Positions 20,825 through 32,370 of a stretch of 64,000 nucleotides of DNA are shown here, in pieces (positions within the stretch are counted from its first letter, which is position 1; each line of letters opens with the position of its first letter). A program made the translations under genes and the position numbers. The notes under the pieces are model-generated. The model was given only the letters and a program-made list of their open reading frames with translations. It ran no database searches and was not told where the DNA came from. Origin of the DNA: Riptortus pedestris (lineage: Eukaryota > Arthropoda > Insecta > Hemiptera > Alydidae); the NCBI GenBank assembly GCA_019009955.1, contig CM032231.1:43261001-43325000 (forward strand), in the 5' to 3' direction.

Positions 20825-22028
20825 CACACACACATATGGTTTTTTGTGTGTGTGTGTGTGCGTGATCTAAAAACTGATGGAATTTTTGAACTTTAGAAAA
20901 ATTGCGTTTCCCTTAATGGAAAAGTGGGTTTTCCCTAACAATAGAGAGTTTCATGCCAAATTTAGGAAATTTGCTTGTGTCCCTTAAAACGATTTACTAC
21001 GGACTATGATGGCCCTCACCAAAGAAACATTTTTTTTTTACAGAAGAACAGTTGTCAAATGAATATGAATTTGTAATTAACTAAAAAGATACACAATAAA
21101 TTCTCAGAGCTCTGGCAGAAAGTGGGCATTACTTCTACATTCTTTTGTATATTATTGCATTATTATATGATTCCGCTAGGAATGGAAGAAATTAAACCCC
21201 TCTGAATAAACCTGCATATAATTAAAAACTTTCTGAATTTATTGAGTACGGTATAACTTATTAAAGCAAATGCACAAAGACGTTTATAGTTTTTTTTTCC
21301 CCCCTTTTGACCCGTAAAAAAGTAAATACGTTTTCCAAAATTATAGGAATTCTGTTTCTCTCTTTTTTGTTTCTATGAGAATATATGAAGAATATGGCAA
21401 TATTAAAAATTAAATTAATATGTGAGAGAAATTTACGTTCAGTAGAAACTGCAAGCCGAGAGAGAATTTGAGTTTAAATTTAGATAGAGCAAACTTGACC
21501 GAAAAATAGATGCGACAAGTTTAGAATCGAAGTGTAGTAAGTGGCGAAATGACATATAAAAGCAACGAGATGGTTATTGTCGTGTTTATGACGTGTCAAA
21601 AGCAGAGCCGACCATTAGGAGATACCACTAATGACACGAAACTCATCCCCAACTGTCACCAGTGGGCAAAATCAGAGGACGACTTTTATTTTCAGCCCCA
21701 TCACCTCGTCCACCATTTCATCTACAATATCACAGGGGGCAATACCGCAAAAAAAAGAAGAAAAACTCGCGCGGCGACTAACAGTTTTGTTTTCTATTTT
21801 TTCATGGCTGAAATACTCAATAGACGTTTTTTCTGGTTTTAACCAACAACCAACATTTCCTAACTAGCATATAGTTTATATATTAAATACAATATTAATT
21901 AAAATGTAACAGCAATTCCACAAAGCTACTACGTCACGTTCAATAGTTATATTAACTTTGTATTTATCCCATAAATTGTAACAAATTCTGTGTGAAATCT
22001 ATTACATGAATATTGTTCTTAAGCACAA
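20506..22028. other. Unassigned AT-rich DNA with an AT/CA/GT repeat cluster
   Basis: (AT)n at about 20774-20817 is followed by (CA)n and, 10 bp on, (GT)n to about 20862; the CA and GT runs are complementary and can form a hairpin. An open frame of 97 codons at 21549-21842 has no recognised family. Nothing else is supported. Confidence 0.5.
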
Positions 22029-22101
22029 AAAAAGTACGTCACGCAGGGGCTGCGTAAACTAAGCATAATTTTCCACGTGAAGTTTTACAATGGAGAAATG
22101 A
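22029..22101 (-). mobile_element. HINE-like 3'-terminal fragment
   Basis: Minus-strand 3' end: AGTACGTCACGCAGGGGCTG followed by the subterminal repeat region and CACGTGAAGTTTTACAAT. Only the last 70 bp or so of the element remain. It resembles the end of the next copy at 22407, including the same AGCATAATTTTCC variant. Confidence 0.75.
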
Positions 22102-22406
22102 TTTTATACATAACCATGTTAAAAGTGATGATTGACTTATCTGTGAATTGCCTACAATGTATTACGCAACGAATTAATGATTTTATAGTAAATAAGTTCC
22201 TAAAAAAAATAATTATATGCAATTTAAGTTATCAAAAAAAATACATATAATTTAGCCGTACTCCTTAATAATCCTTGAAATAAAATTTATTGTTTAAATG
22301 AGTTTCGTTTCGTAGAAAAAGCAAACGGATTATTTCAAAAGTATAATTGTTTCTACCCATAATTCATATATTTATATGAAATACATGGTTAACATATAAT
22401 AAAAAA
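22102..22406. other. Unassigned AT-rich spacer
   Basis: About 300 bp of AT-rich DNA between two HINE 3' ends in the same orientation. The two ends share the AGCATAATTTTCC variant, so the spacer may lie inside a local duplication. Nothing else recognised. Confidence 0.4.
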
Positions 22407-22810
22407 AGTCCGTCACGCAGGGGCTGCGTAAACTAAGCATAATTTTCCACGTGAAGTTATACAATAGAGAAATCTCCATACGAGACCCGGCGGGAAACTC
22501 ACTCGTCCGTTATTCGCCCACATTTAATAAAAATGCAAATATCTCGGTTAATATTCGAGATAGAGAATAAATGTATAGAACAATATTTATGGTAAATTTA
22601 ATTTGCAAAAAGATTGGTTCTATACAATGTTTTCACCCGACGTACGGTAAGGGAGATATATCGAATTTTCGAAAATCCTCCCCTCCCACTGGTCCGATTT
22701 CAACCATGAACGAACTTGGTCTGGCTTTTTGCATAAAACGTTTAAAAATGGAGTTTGGTAACGATAAACCAAAAATTGTGACCGCTAGAGCGTTAACATA
22801 TATATACATA

Positions 22811-22843
<33 letters not shown>

Positions 22844-23293
22844 TGTAACACTCTGACGGTCGTAATTTTTATTTGATCGTTACCAAACTCTATATTTAAC
22901 CGTTTTATGTCCAACTAAAGATTAAGTTCCTCAACGGCTGAAAAAGGACCAGCAGAAGGGCTCAGAGGGGGTATTTAGAAAAGTCTTAATATCTCCGTTA
23001 TTATTTGTCAGAATCGAACTATCGTATAGAACCAATCTTATTGCAAGTGTAATGTTCTAAAAATGTACGATTTTTCACTATGTAGAGTATTAAGGCATCA
23101 GTTTTCTGTATTCATTAAATCCCCACTCCTACTACGCACCATTAATAATAAGCTCTTATATTATGAAGCACTTTATTTGAAGCCTAAATACCAAATATTG
23201 TTCTCATTGAACATTTACTTTTTGAGATATGTTCATATACGTGACGCAGATGGGAAATCTGCTTAGTTAACGCAGCCCCTGTGGGGCGGACTT
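22407..23293. mobile_element. Chimeric HINE-like element with two 3' ends
   Basis: From 22407 to about 22797 the sequence is the right half of a type-A copy in minus orientation, starting with GTCCGTCACGCAG. It meets an (AT)n core at about 22798-22843. From there to 23293 it is the right half of a type-B copy in plus orientation, ending GGGAAATCTGCTTAG, an imperfect hairpin and GGCGGACTT. Neither half has the TTAGCAG 5' end. The two halves are thus joined head-to-head at the microsatellite. Confidence 0.85.
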
Positions 23294-24048
23294 TTATTTC
23301 AGAGATAATTGTTTCTCTGTATATAATATAAATTAATAAACGTTCCTGTCCGGATCCTCCATTCTATTGTGCCAGAATACATTGTCTTCTCATATAAAAA
23401 ATAATTAAATTAATCATAACAAAACAGTAAAATGTAATATGTTTAAACCAATTATTGAGATACGTCTCCCTTATCTAATTATTGAGATACGTCCTTTTTA
23501 TTTAGCGTTCCTCTTTTGTTCTTAACATAAAAGGCAAATTGCAATATTTAGAAGCAAAGCTCGGGTTAAAGGAATGGAATTACGTTAGGAAACAACAATT
23601 ACATTAGCAGTGATGGCTGATTTCATTAAGTATTTTAAACTTATTTCAAAGTCCACTAAATGGACCTTCACAAGGAAGCTAGGCACAATAACCCAACAGA
23701 TCATCACCATTCAATATTGTAATTTTTAATCAATATTTTCATTGTATATTATATGTATTATGTAGTAACACATTCAATAGACCCATTTGTTTTATCACCA
23801 TCTAACCACATTTATACAGTCCACCCTCATTAAAACTAGCATCTGCATAACCTCCCAGTGTGAGGGAAATATTCATTTCCAAATGATTTACCCCATTACA
23901 TTACACATTGCTATAGCTAGGTACATTACATTTTCAGATACAATAACATTTCTCGTTTGATCAGGGTCAAAACTAGTCATATGACTAGATTCTATGTGAT
24001 TTCTGTAATTGTCTCGCTAAACTAAAATAGAGTATTCGATGTGTTTTA
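23294..24048. other. Unassigned AT-rich DNA
   Basis: A short direct repeat ATTATTGAGATACGTC occurs twice at about 23450-23495. No gene or element recognised. Confidence 0.5.
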
Positions 24049-24593
24049 AAGTCCGTCACGCAGGGGCTGCGTAAACTAACCAGATTTCCCACGTGAAGTT
24101 TTACAATAGAGAAATCTGCCTAATAACAACTGTAGTAGTAAGAAACCTCTAAACCTAAAACATTATTTAGGGCGTAATAACCCAGTAGTTTCTAGCCCCA
24201 AAAAACAGTTAACCTAACCTGTAAACCTATTCACGAGGGACGAATAGTTATGGAAACGGCCGCCAGAGCTCTCGGCAGAAACTCCGAACATAGCCTACTG
24301 GCGACCACACGCAGAATACAAATGCAAATATCTCGGTTAATATTCAAGATTCAGAATAAATGTATAGAACAATATTTATAGTAAATTGAATTTGCAATAA
24401 GATTTATTCTATACAATTTTTCGATCCGACGCATAATAACGGAGATATTTTGAATTTTCAAAAATCCCCCCTCTAAACCCCCCCTCCCACTGGTCCGATT
24501 TCAGCCATTAACGAACTTGATCTTCCTTTTTACATAAAACGATTAAATTCCGAGTTTCGTAAAGACCAAACAGCGACCGCTAGAGCGTTAACA

Positions 24594-24663
<70 letters not shown>

Positions 24664-24788
24664 ATTTTGAACGGACCTCATTTTCGTAATCTCCTGGGTA
24701 GGATCGATGGACATTTGAAGAAATTTTTCGAAACTCGCATCATGAGTACGACCTCAATAGCTGATTTTCCTTAAGGTAGATCTGCTAA
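24049..24788 (-). mobile_element. HINE-like element, type-A tail, near complete
   Basis: The minus-strand copy ends at the left with GTCCGTCACGCAGGGGCTGC and begins at the right with TTAGCAGATCTACC, where the palindrome has decayed. The tail has an extra 60-70 bp segment (ATAACAACTGTAGTAGTAAG). The C-run (complement of the G-run) is near 24471-24490 and the (AT)n core at 24597-24654. Confidence 0.88.
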
Positions 24789-25120
24789 AAAAAACACTAA
24801 CCTTGAATATTGAATATAATCTAATATTGCACCTCGCCTATTGGTCAAAATCTACAAGGGAGAGGGGGTGGAGCTAGAGGAATCCGAAATAAAATATATT
24901 GATATCTCCATATATATGAGGGATGATCTTTTTTGTTAGTCACTAAAAGATCTATAAACTATGTTCTATAATATTTCTCCATCTCATGTACTGGATCCTG
25001 GATATCACACCATTTTCAAATGAAATAACATATGTTTTGTAAATTCATATTATGCTTTTGTTTGTGAGTCATGAGTTGAAGAGTAAAGATACACATTCTG
25101 ATAAAACATGCTAAATCTTT

Positions 25121-25245
25121 TTAGCATATTTCCCTTAAAGGAAATCAGCTTTTGAGGTCGTACTCATGACGCGATTTTCGAAAAATTTCTTCAAATATCC
25201 ATTTATCCTACCCAGGAGATGACGAAAATGAGGTCCATTCAAAAC

Positions 25246-25302
<57 letters not shown>

Positions 25303-26049
25303 GTATATCTAGAGGTCGCAATTATTATTTAATCGTTACGAAACTCCATATTTAGTCCTTCTAAGTAAAAAAAGTGCTCGAGTTCGTAAATGACTAGGGG
25401 GAGGGGGTTTAGAGGGGAGGATTTTCGAAAATTCGAAATATCTCCGTTACTATATGTCGGATCGAAACATTGTGTAGAACCAATCTTATGGCAAATTAAA
25501 TGTACTATAGTTATTGTTATATAGATTTATTCCCTATCTTAATTATTAACCTAGATATTTGCATTTTTCTGTTTTCAGCCTTCAACAAACCACCACTTTG
25601 ACTCATGTTACTCTATTATATAATAAATCACATTATTGGAAGCTTAAATATCAAATATCGTATTCAAGAGACCTTTATTATACGAGATACATGCAAATAT
25701 GCTCTGTTGACTCCCCGCTTTCTTAAGTTTTTGGACTACTTAAATTTGATTGAGATAAAAAATATTCTGATTCATTATAAATTACAGTACTAGATATAGT
25801 AAATAGTTTTCATTCAAATTAATGCGTCATATTCAGATGTATTGCAGTAATTGTTTTTGTTTCCGGTAAGAAGTTGCTGATCTGTTTGTTTACATTTCAG
25901 ATGCTTTCCGTAGGGAGGTTTCTTATTATCATTTGTATTCATTCACTTAATATGCACGGTGGTGTTGTGTTACCGCTTTGTAGTTTATCTATTGTAAAAC
26001 TTTGCGGGGGAAATCTGCTTAGTTTACACAGCCCCTGCGTGACGGACTT
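25121..26049 (+). mobile_element. HINE-like element, long type-C tail
   Basis: The 5' end reads TTAGCATATTTCCC; the core is GT/AT-rich at 25246-25297. After the shared block the right half first follows type B (CAACAAACCACCACTTTGAC) and then adds a further 300 bp (CTGATCTGTTTGTTTACATT, CACGGTGGTGTTGTGTTACC). It ends GGGGAAATCTGCTTAG, an imperfect hairpin and GACGGACTT. At 929 bp it is the longest copy here. Confidence 0.87.
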
Positions 26050-26660
26050 TTTCCTCAATGGATATCTGCTAATATTGACGTTATTAATAGATTAAATATT
26101 GTTAGAATCCCATGTTAATCCATTCATTACAAGCAGTTAATTTAAATATGCAGTAAGGGAGTTAGTCACGAGCTGAACAGGAATTTTCACAACTTGACTG
26201 TTGGACTGAGTATGATCGCTATTTGACTAATGGGCGAGTGAGTCAAGCCGACGACTTGACTTCCCTGGTCCACTTCCGCTATGAAGGCTATTTGCATATG
26301 TTCTAGTGCTTTAAATGGCTGTGTGTAGCGTGTTTGTGTGAACGTACTCGTCTCTAATATATTCAACCATTTATTATTAGTTTTTGTTGGCGCACTACAC
26401 TAAAAGAAAACAAGAGTTTTACACTCAACTTGGTGGAAATCTACAAATAACTTAATTTTGATTTTCATGTTATTTCAAATTAATCATTCTACTCTCTCTC
26501 ACATTTTCATTTATGCTATTCTGACATTATATTGACGTATAATTGCCAGTTTATTTTATTCAGAAGACATAAGACTAAAAGCATATTTCAAAATCAATAT
26601 ATCAATGGTTTTCTAGTTAGGAAAGTAATATAACGAAATTATTTTCTTATTTATGTTATA
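26050..26660. other. Unassigned AT-rich DNA
   Basis: No recognised gene or element between the HINE and the Helitron cluster. Confidence 0.5.
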
Positions 26661-27187
26661 CCAGTGGTATATATATACATTGTCCTACATGATATTTCAA
26701 GCGATTAGGATATTAAATTTAATATTATTATGTTTAAAACAAAAATTACTTTTAATAACACAAAAACAACATTTGTTAGGTGAACGTTTGCCTAAAAACA
26801 AATAGAAAATAAAATATCGCGATTTTTTTTATTCAGACCTCCCCTATAAAATTATTGGCTCCCAATTTAATTTTTTAGTGTATATCTCGTTTATACTTTG
26901 TTACACGACGAAAGTGAACATAACAAAATTTACTCTAAATAACGAAATAAACAACTTTTATCCTGCGCATATTTGCCGAAAAACCAATAGGAAACGAAAT
27001 ATCGCTATTTTTAATTTTAGGCCTCCCTTACAACCCCCACTCCTGCTCCATTGCCGGGCTGATTTGTGACGCTAAGACACCCAGGGCGTCACCCAAACGC
27101 GTTCAAACAAATTCATTCAAATCGGTCCAGCGGTTTAGGAGAAGTTCAGTGACATACACACGTACAGTAGAATTATATATATAAAGA
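26661..27187 (-). mobile_element. Non-autonomous Helitron, 3' hairpin decayed
   Basis: Minus orientation: the 5' end is TCTTTATATATATAATTCTAC at 27187. It contains CGGTCCAGCGGTTTAGGAG (plus-strand text at about 27120) and the shared body. At the 3' end the 26 bp at 26660-26685 align position by position with the intact terminus at 30962-30989, but CTAG has become CTGG and the hairpin stem is lost. It is followed within 11 bp by the next Helitron. Confidence 0.78.
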
Positions 27188-27197
27188 TATATATATA

Positions 27198-28445
27198 CTA
27201 GCTCAGATACCCGGCTTCGCTCGGGAATTTATTTGAGGCTGAATGGTGATGGTATTTTTTTAGCAAGGCTTTACTTTGCACAATATGTTGACATTTACCC
27301 GTCGTTGGCATTTGTTAATAAGAAAATTAATTTTTTATGTAAGTCTTCACAGTCCTCCAAATTGTCATATATCCCGTCTCCTGCGCATTATGCATCGATT
27401 TTAGTTATCAAGGACAAAATATTAAAATAGATTTAATTAATTTTTCTATAATATAATATTTCTACGCAAATTACTTTCTTCACACATTGTTCCTGGATTA
27501 ATGTATAAAACAAAAGTTAATCTAAATATCAAAGTAAACAACTTTTGTTATGTGAATGTTTGTCGAAAATAGACAACGAAATATCGCGAATTTTTGTTTC
27601 AGGTCTCCCTTATAACCCCCACTCCCGTTCTAACCTAAAAATTTTAATATAGCTAATAATCATGGAAGAATTAACGCTAATTGACATACCAAGTTTTTTT
27701 TAAGTTCGGTTTAATCGTTAGCGCCCAATGAAATAGATGACTCCCGCTTTAGCTTATAATGTATATCTCGTTTATTCTTTGTTAAAAAATGAATATGACA
27801 AAAGTTAATCTAAATAACAAAATAAACAACTTTTGTTATGTTCGTATTTGCCGAAAAACGAATAGAAAACGAAATACTGCTATTTTTAAATTTAGGCATC
27901 CCTTACATCCCCCACTCCTGCCCGTCCCTAGAAATGTTGGTATGGCTTGTTATAATGAAGGCATTAGTCTTAATACACGTCCCGAGTTTTATTTAGTTCG
28001 GTTGATTCTTTTGTGCCAAATAAAATTGTTGACTCCCGCTATAATTTTTAGCGCAGAACTCATTTATATTTAGGTATACGATGGAAGTGTATATAACAAA
28101 AGTTACTTTAAATAACAAAATAAACAACTTTTGTTATGTTTATATTTGCCAAAAAACCAACAGGAAACGAAATACCGCTATATTTAATTTCTGGCTTCCC
28201 TTATAACCCCCACTCCTGTTCGTCTCAGAGAATATTAGTATAGCCTAAAGTCTAAGTTGGGTTAGTAGTAATATACATACCCAGTTTCATAAAATTCGGT
28301 TCAGCCGTTTATGCGTGAAAAGGTAACAAACAAACAAACAAACATACACGAAAGAAACAAAATGCAGTTATGGTGTCTATGACATGTGAAACGAAAAGTT
28401 ATCGTGAAATTTCGCAAAAAAAATCAATGTACAGACAGAGGTTAC

Positions 28446-28478
<33 letters not shown>
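27198..28478 (-). mobile_element. Non-autonomous Helitron with three internal ~300-bp repeats
   Basis: The 3' end at 27198-27201 is CTAG, next to the hairpin with CCCGG and CCGGG arms (plus text about 27210-27225). The 5' end runs into the (AT)n at 28452-28478. Inside, a unit containing AAACAACTTTTGTTATGT and TTATAACCCCCACTCC occurs three times, spaced 289 and 298 bp. No protein of useful length. Confidence 0.85.
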
Positions 28479-29548
28479 CTAGCTCAGATACCCGGCTTCG
28501 CCCGGGAATTCATTTGAGGCTGAATGGTGATGGTATTTTTTAGCAGGCTTTACATTGCACAATATTTTGACATTTACCCGTCCCAGTGTTTTGGATTGAT
28601 ACCCGTCTTTCCCGTGGATTTGCTAATAATAGAATTATTTGTTCGATAAGGCTTCACAGTCTTCGATATTTTTATATTTCCCGTCTCTTATACATGTAAA
28701 TATGGTGTATTTTTATTTCAGGCCTCCCTTATAACCCCCCTCCCGTTCGAACCTAAAAATTTTAATATAACTTATAATCATGGAAGAATTAATACTAATT
28801 GACATACCGAGTTTTTTTAAGTTCGGTTCAGCCGTTAGTGCCCGCTAAAGTTTTAACGTATAACTCATTTATTCTTAGGTATACGACAAAAGTGTATATA
28901 ACAAAGGTTACTCCAAATAACAAAATAGACAACTTTTGTTATGTTTATATTTGCGGAAAAACCAATAGGAAACGAAATATCGCTATTTTTAATTTCAAGC
29001 TTCCCTTATAACCCCCACTCCTGCCCGTCCATAGAAATGTTGGTATGGCTTATTATAATGAAGGCCTCACTGCTAATACACATACCGAGTTTTATTTAGT
29101 TCGGTTGAGTCTTTTTTGGCAAATAATATAGTTGACTCCCGCTATAATGTTTAGCGTATAACGCAATTAAACTTCGGTATACGGCAAAAGTGTATATAAC
29201 AAAAGTTACTTTAAATAACAAAATAAACAACTTTTGTTATGTGCATATTTGCCGAAAAACCAATAGAATACGAAATATCGCTATTTTTAATTTCAGGCTT
29301 CCCTTATAACCCCCACTCCTCTTCGTGTCAGAGAAAATTAATATAGCCTAAAGTCTAAGTTGGGTTAGTAGTAATATACATACCAAGTTTCATAAAATTC
29401 GGTTCAGCCGTTTATGCGTGAAAAGGTAACAAACAAACAAACAAACATACACGAAAGAAACAAAATGCAGATATGGTGTCTATGACATGTGAAACGAAAA
29501 GTTATCGTGAAATTTCGCGAAAAAAATCAATGTACAGACAGAGGTTAC

Positions 29549-29620
<72 letters not shown>
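28479..29620 (-). mobile_element. Non-autonomous Helitron with internal ~300-bp repeats, complete ends
   Basis: CTAG at 28479-28482 with the CCCGG/CCGGG hairpin marks the 3' end. The 5' TC is the complement of GA at 29619-29620 after a 65-bp (AT)n run, and the base outside is A in element orientation, fitting A/T insertion. Two and a half copies of the same ~300-bp internal unit are present. The text CGAAAGAAACAAAATGCAG and the GTTACAATTTTATATATA 5' region are nearly identical to the preceding Helitron. Confidence 0.87.
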
Positions 29621-29621
<1 letters not shown>

Positions 29622-30144
29622 AGCATTTATATTACATTCTCAGAAAAGAGTAGTATTAACGTTAGTTAATATGTAAATGAATTATTGTAACTGCTAATAT
29701 GTACTTTACTAGTGCAAAAAAGTTACTCGGACATGGTGTTAACCCTGTGACAAACCAGGTACCTTCGGTTGTATGATTGTATCTAAACGAAACTCTATCG
29801 ATCATAGTTTTTAGCGGTTCATCAAATGAGGTCCGTTACAAACTCTTCAAGACATTTACACCACTCGCCCACTGTACACTAGCAAACAAATTGATGAACG
29901 ACAAAACATACAGTTACCGTAACTGCCCTGTATTGGCTGGCAGTGCACGAGTGCAGTGGAGTATGGATTAAGCTGAATTAATTACTGGGCAAACTCAATG
30001 CACAATCCTATTATATTGAGTCATGGTGAGACATATACGAAACCGAATCCTAGATTAATAGAAAGATAGATAGATAAAAATACTGTATTTAAGTATAAAC
30101 TTTTTACAGGGCGTCCGAATTTTTACAAAAAAAAAAATAAAAAA
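29621..30144. other. Unassigned DNA
   Basis: About 520 bp with no recognised gene. An A-rich run (30125-30144) directly precedes the next HINE and is its likely target. Confidence 0.5.
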
Positions 30145-30560
30145 AGGTCCGTCATGCAGGGTCTGCGTAAACTAAGCAGATTTCTCACTTGAAGTTTTAC
30201 AATAGAGAAATTTCACGAGAGCCGAGCAAGCTTTTGGCTGGAAAGTCACTCTCGTCCGTTAGCCGGCCCTATTTAATAAAAATGCAAATATCTCGGTTAA
30301 TATTCAAGATATAGAATAAATGTATATAACAATATTTATAGTAAATTTAATTTGGAATAGGATTGATTTTATACAATATTTCGATCCGACGTATAGTAAC
30401 GGAGATATTTTGAATTTTCGAAAATCCCCCCTCTAAACCCCCACTCCCTCTAGTCCGATTTCAGCCATTAACGAACTTGATCTGTCTTTTTACATAAAAC
30501 GGTTAAATTTCAAGTTTTGTAACGATCAAACAAAAATTGCGACCGCTAGAGCGTTAGCAG

Positions 30561-30591
<31 letters not shown>

Positions 30592-30712
30592 TGAACGTAC
30601 CTCATTTCCGTCATCTACTGGGTAGAATCGATGGAAATTTGAAGAGATTTTTCGAAAATCGCGTCATGAGTACGATCTCAATAGCTGATTTCCCTTGAGG
30701 ATAATCTGCTAA
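30145..30712 (-). mobile_element. HINE-like element, type-A tail, near complete
   Basis: Minus orientation with 3' end GTCCGTCATGCAGGGTCTGC at the left and TTAGCAGATTATCC at the right. The (AT)n core is short (30563-30589). The hairpin stem carries one mismatch. Confidence 0.9.
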
Positions 30713-30749
30713 TAGCTTACTCAACATTGGGTGAATCCTAGATTAACAG

Positions 30750-30988
30750 CAATCAGTGTTATATTAAATTGTTGAGGTTCGAACGGGAGTGGGTGCTATA
30801 AGGGAGGTCTGAATAAAAAATTCCCGATATTTTTTTTTCTATTTTTTTTTTTTTAAGCAAACGTGCACATAAGAAATGTTGTTTTTTATGTTATTAAAAG
30901 TAGCTTTTGTTTTAAACATAATATTATTAAATTTAATATCCTCATCACTTGAAATATGATGCTGGACAACGCCTGTCAGGTCCGCTAG
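30750..30988 (+). mobile_element. Helitron 3' fragment with intact CTAG end
   Basis: The body starts within GAGGTTCGAACGGGAGTGGG and ends with GGACAACGCCTGTCAGGTCC and GCTAG at 30985-30988, followed by T. The 5' part is missing. Its terminal sequence differs from the CCCGGGCGAAGCCGGG type although the body is shared. Confidence 0.82.
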
Positions 30989-31316
30989 TATATGTATATA
31001 AAGCGCTTTGATCCAGTTAATTGGTGGTCTTAATTAGAGACTCCCCTCCATGCTGATAACCTCATGGATCATGATGATCATGAACATGATTGTGATTGAT
31101 GAATCGAAATTTAGATATTACAAAGCTGGTAAATCTTACATTATTGTACTGTACTCGTACTTTATTGAAGAACTAAATCGTTCGCTGTCTAAACCCTGTA
31201 TAATTGTAGTATATATGAACTATATATAAGGTGGAACAAATTATTATAGGCGCTTCCTCAACTTTATATATCCTTATAGAAAATAATATTGTACAGTAAT
31301 AAATATGAATTATATA

Positions 31317-32240
31317 TTTTTCCCTTAAGGGAAATCAGCTATTGAGGTTGTACTCATGACGGAATTTTCGATTTTTTTCTTCAAATGTCCAACGATCCTA
31401 CCTAGGAGATGACGAAAATGAGGTCCGTTCAAAACTGTATATATATATCAATCTATCTATCTATATATTTGTCTGTTACCGCTCTAGCGGTCGTAATTTT
31501 TGTGTAATCGTTACCAAACTCGATATTTAGTCGTTTTATGTAAAAAGAAAGATCAAGTTCGTTAACGGCTGAAATCGGACCAGGAGGAGGGGGGGTTTAG
31601 AGGGGGAGAATTTTGAAAATTCGTAATATCTCCGTTACTATAAGTCGCATCGAAAATGTTTATAGAATCAATCTTATTGAAAATTAACTACTCTATAAAT
31701 GATGTTATATAGATTTATTCTGTATCTTGAATATTAACCGAGATATTTACATTTTTCAGTTTTCAGCCTTCAGTAAACCCCCACTTCTACCTGTGTTACA
31801 TAAGTAATTCTCTGTTATATAATAAAAGATATTAATTCAAGCCTAAATACCAAATATTGTTTTCATTGAACTTATACTTTGTGAGATATATGCAAAAACG
31901 TTCTGTTGACCCCCCCCCCCTTCTTTTGTTTTTGTATTACTAAAATTTGAGTGATTGAGATAAAACTGATTCTGATTCATTACAAATTACTCCACTAGCT
32001 TTAGTAAATTGTTTTCAATAAAATTAATATGATATATTCAGATATATTCCATTAATTGTTTGTCTTTCCGGTCTATCTATGCAGCACTACGAGGTTGGCT
32101 TGCCTGTTTGTTTACAATTCAGCCTTGTATTCTACATTTACTGAGCATTCACGGTAGTGTTACCTGTATGTATATTTATCTATTGTAAACCTTCACGTGG
32201 GAAATCTGATTAGTTTACGCAGCCCCTGCGTGACGGACTT
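31317..32240 (+). mobile_element. HINE-like element, long type-C tail, 5' tip missing
   Basis: The palindrome TTTCCCTTAAGGGAAA is present but the TTAGCAGA tip is replaced by AT-rich sequence. The core is short and mixed (ATATATCAATCTATCTATC). The tail is type C as in the copy at 25121, with a C-run at 31911-31920, and ends with the perfect hairpin and GACGGACTT. Confidence 0.86.
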
Positions 32241-32370
32241 TTTTAAATAGTGATTCCATTAGATTTTACTATTGAAATTGTGAAGCCAATGATCAGATTA
32301 GTCTGAGAGCTTACTTGCCAATTCCACCCCGGAAAGATTACCCAACTCCATATCATGTAAAAATAAAAAT

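Noticed and set aside
22571..22914. Overlapping plus and minus open frames of about 95-100 codons
   Set aside because: They lie within the chimeric HINE and its AT core.
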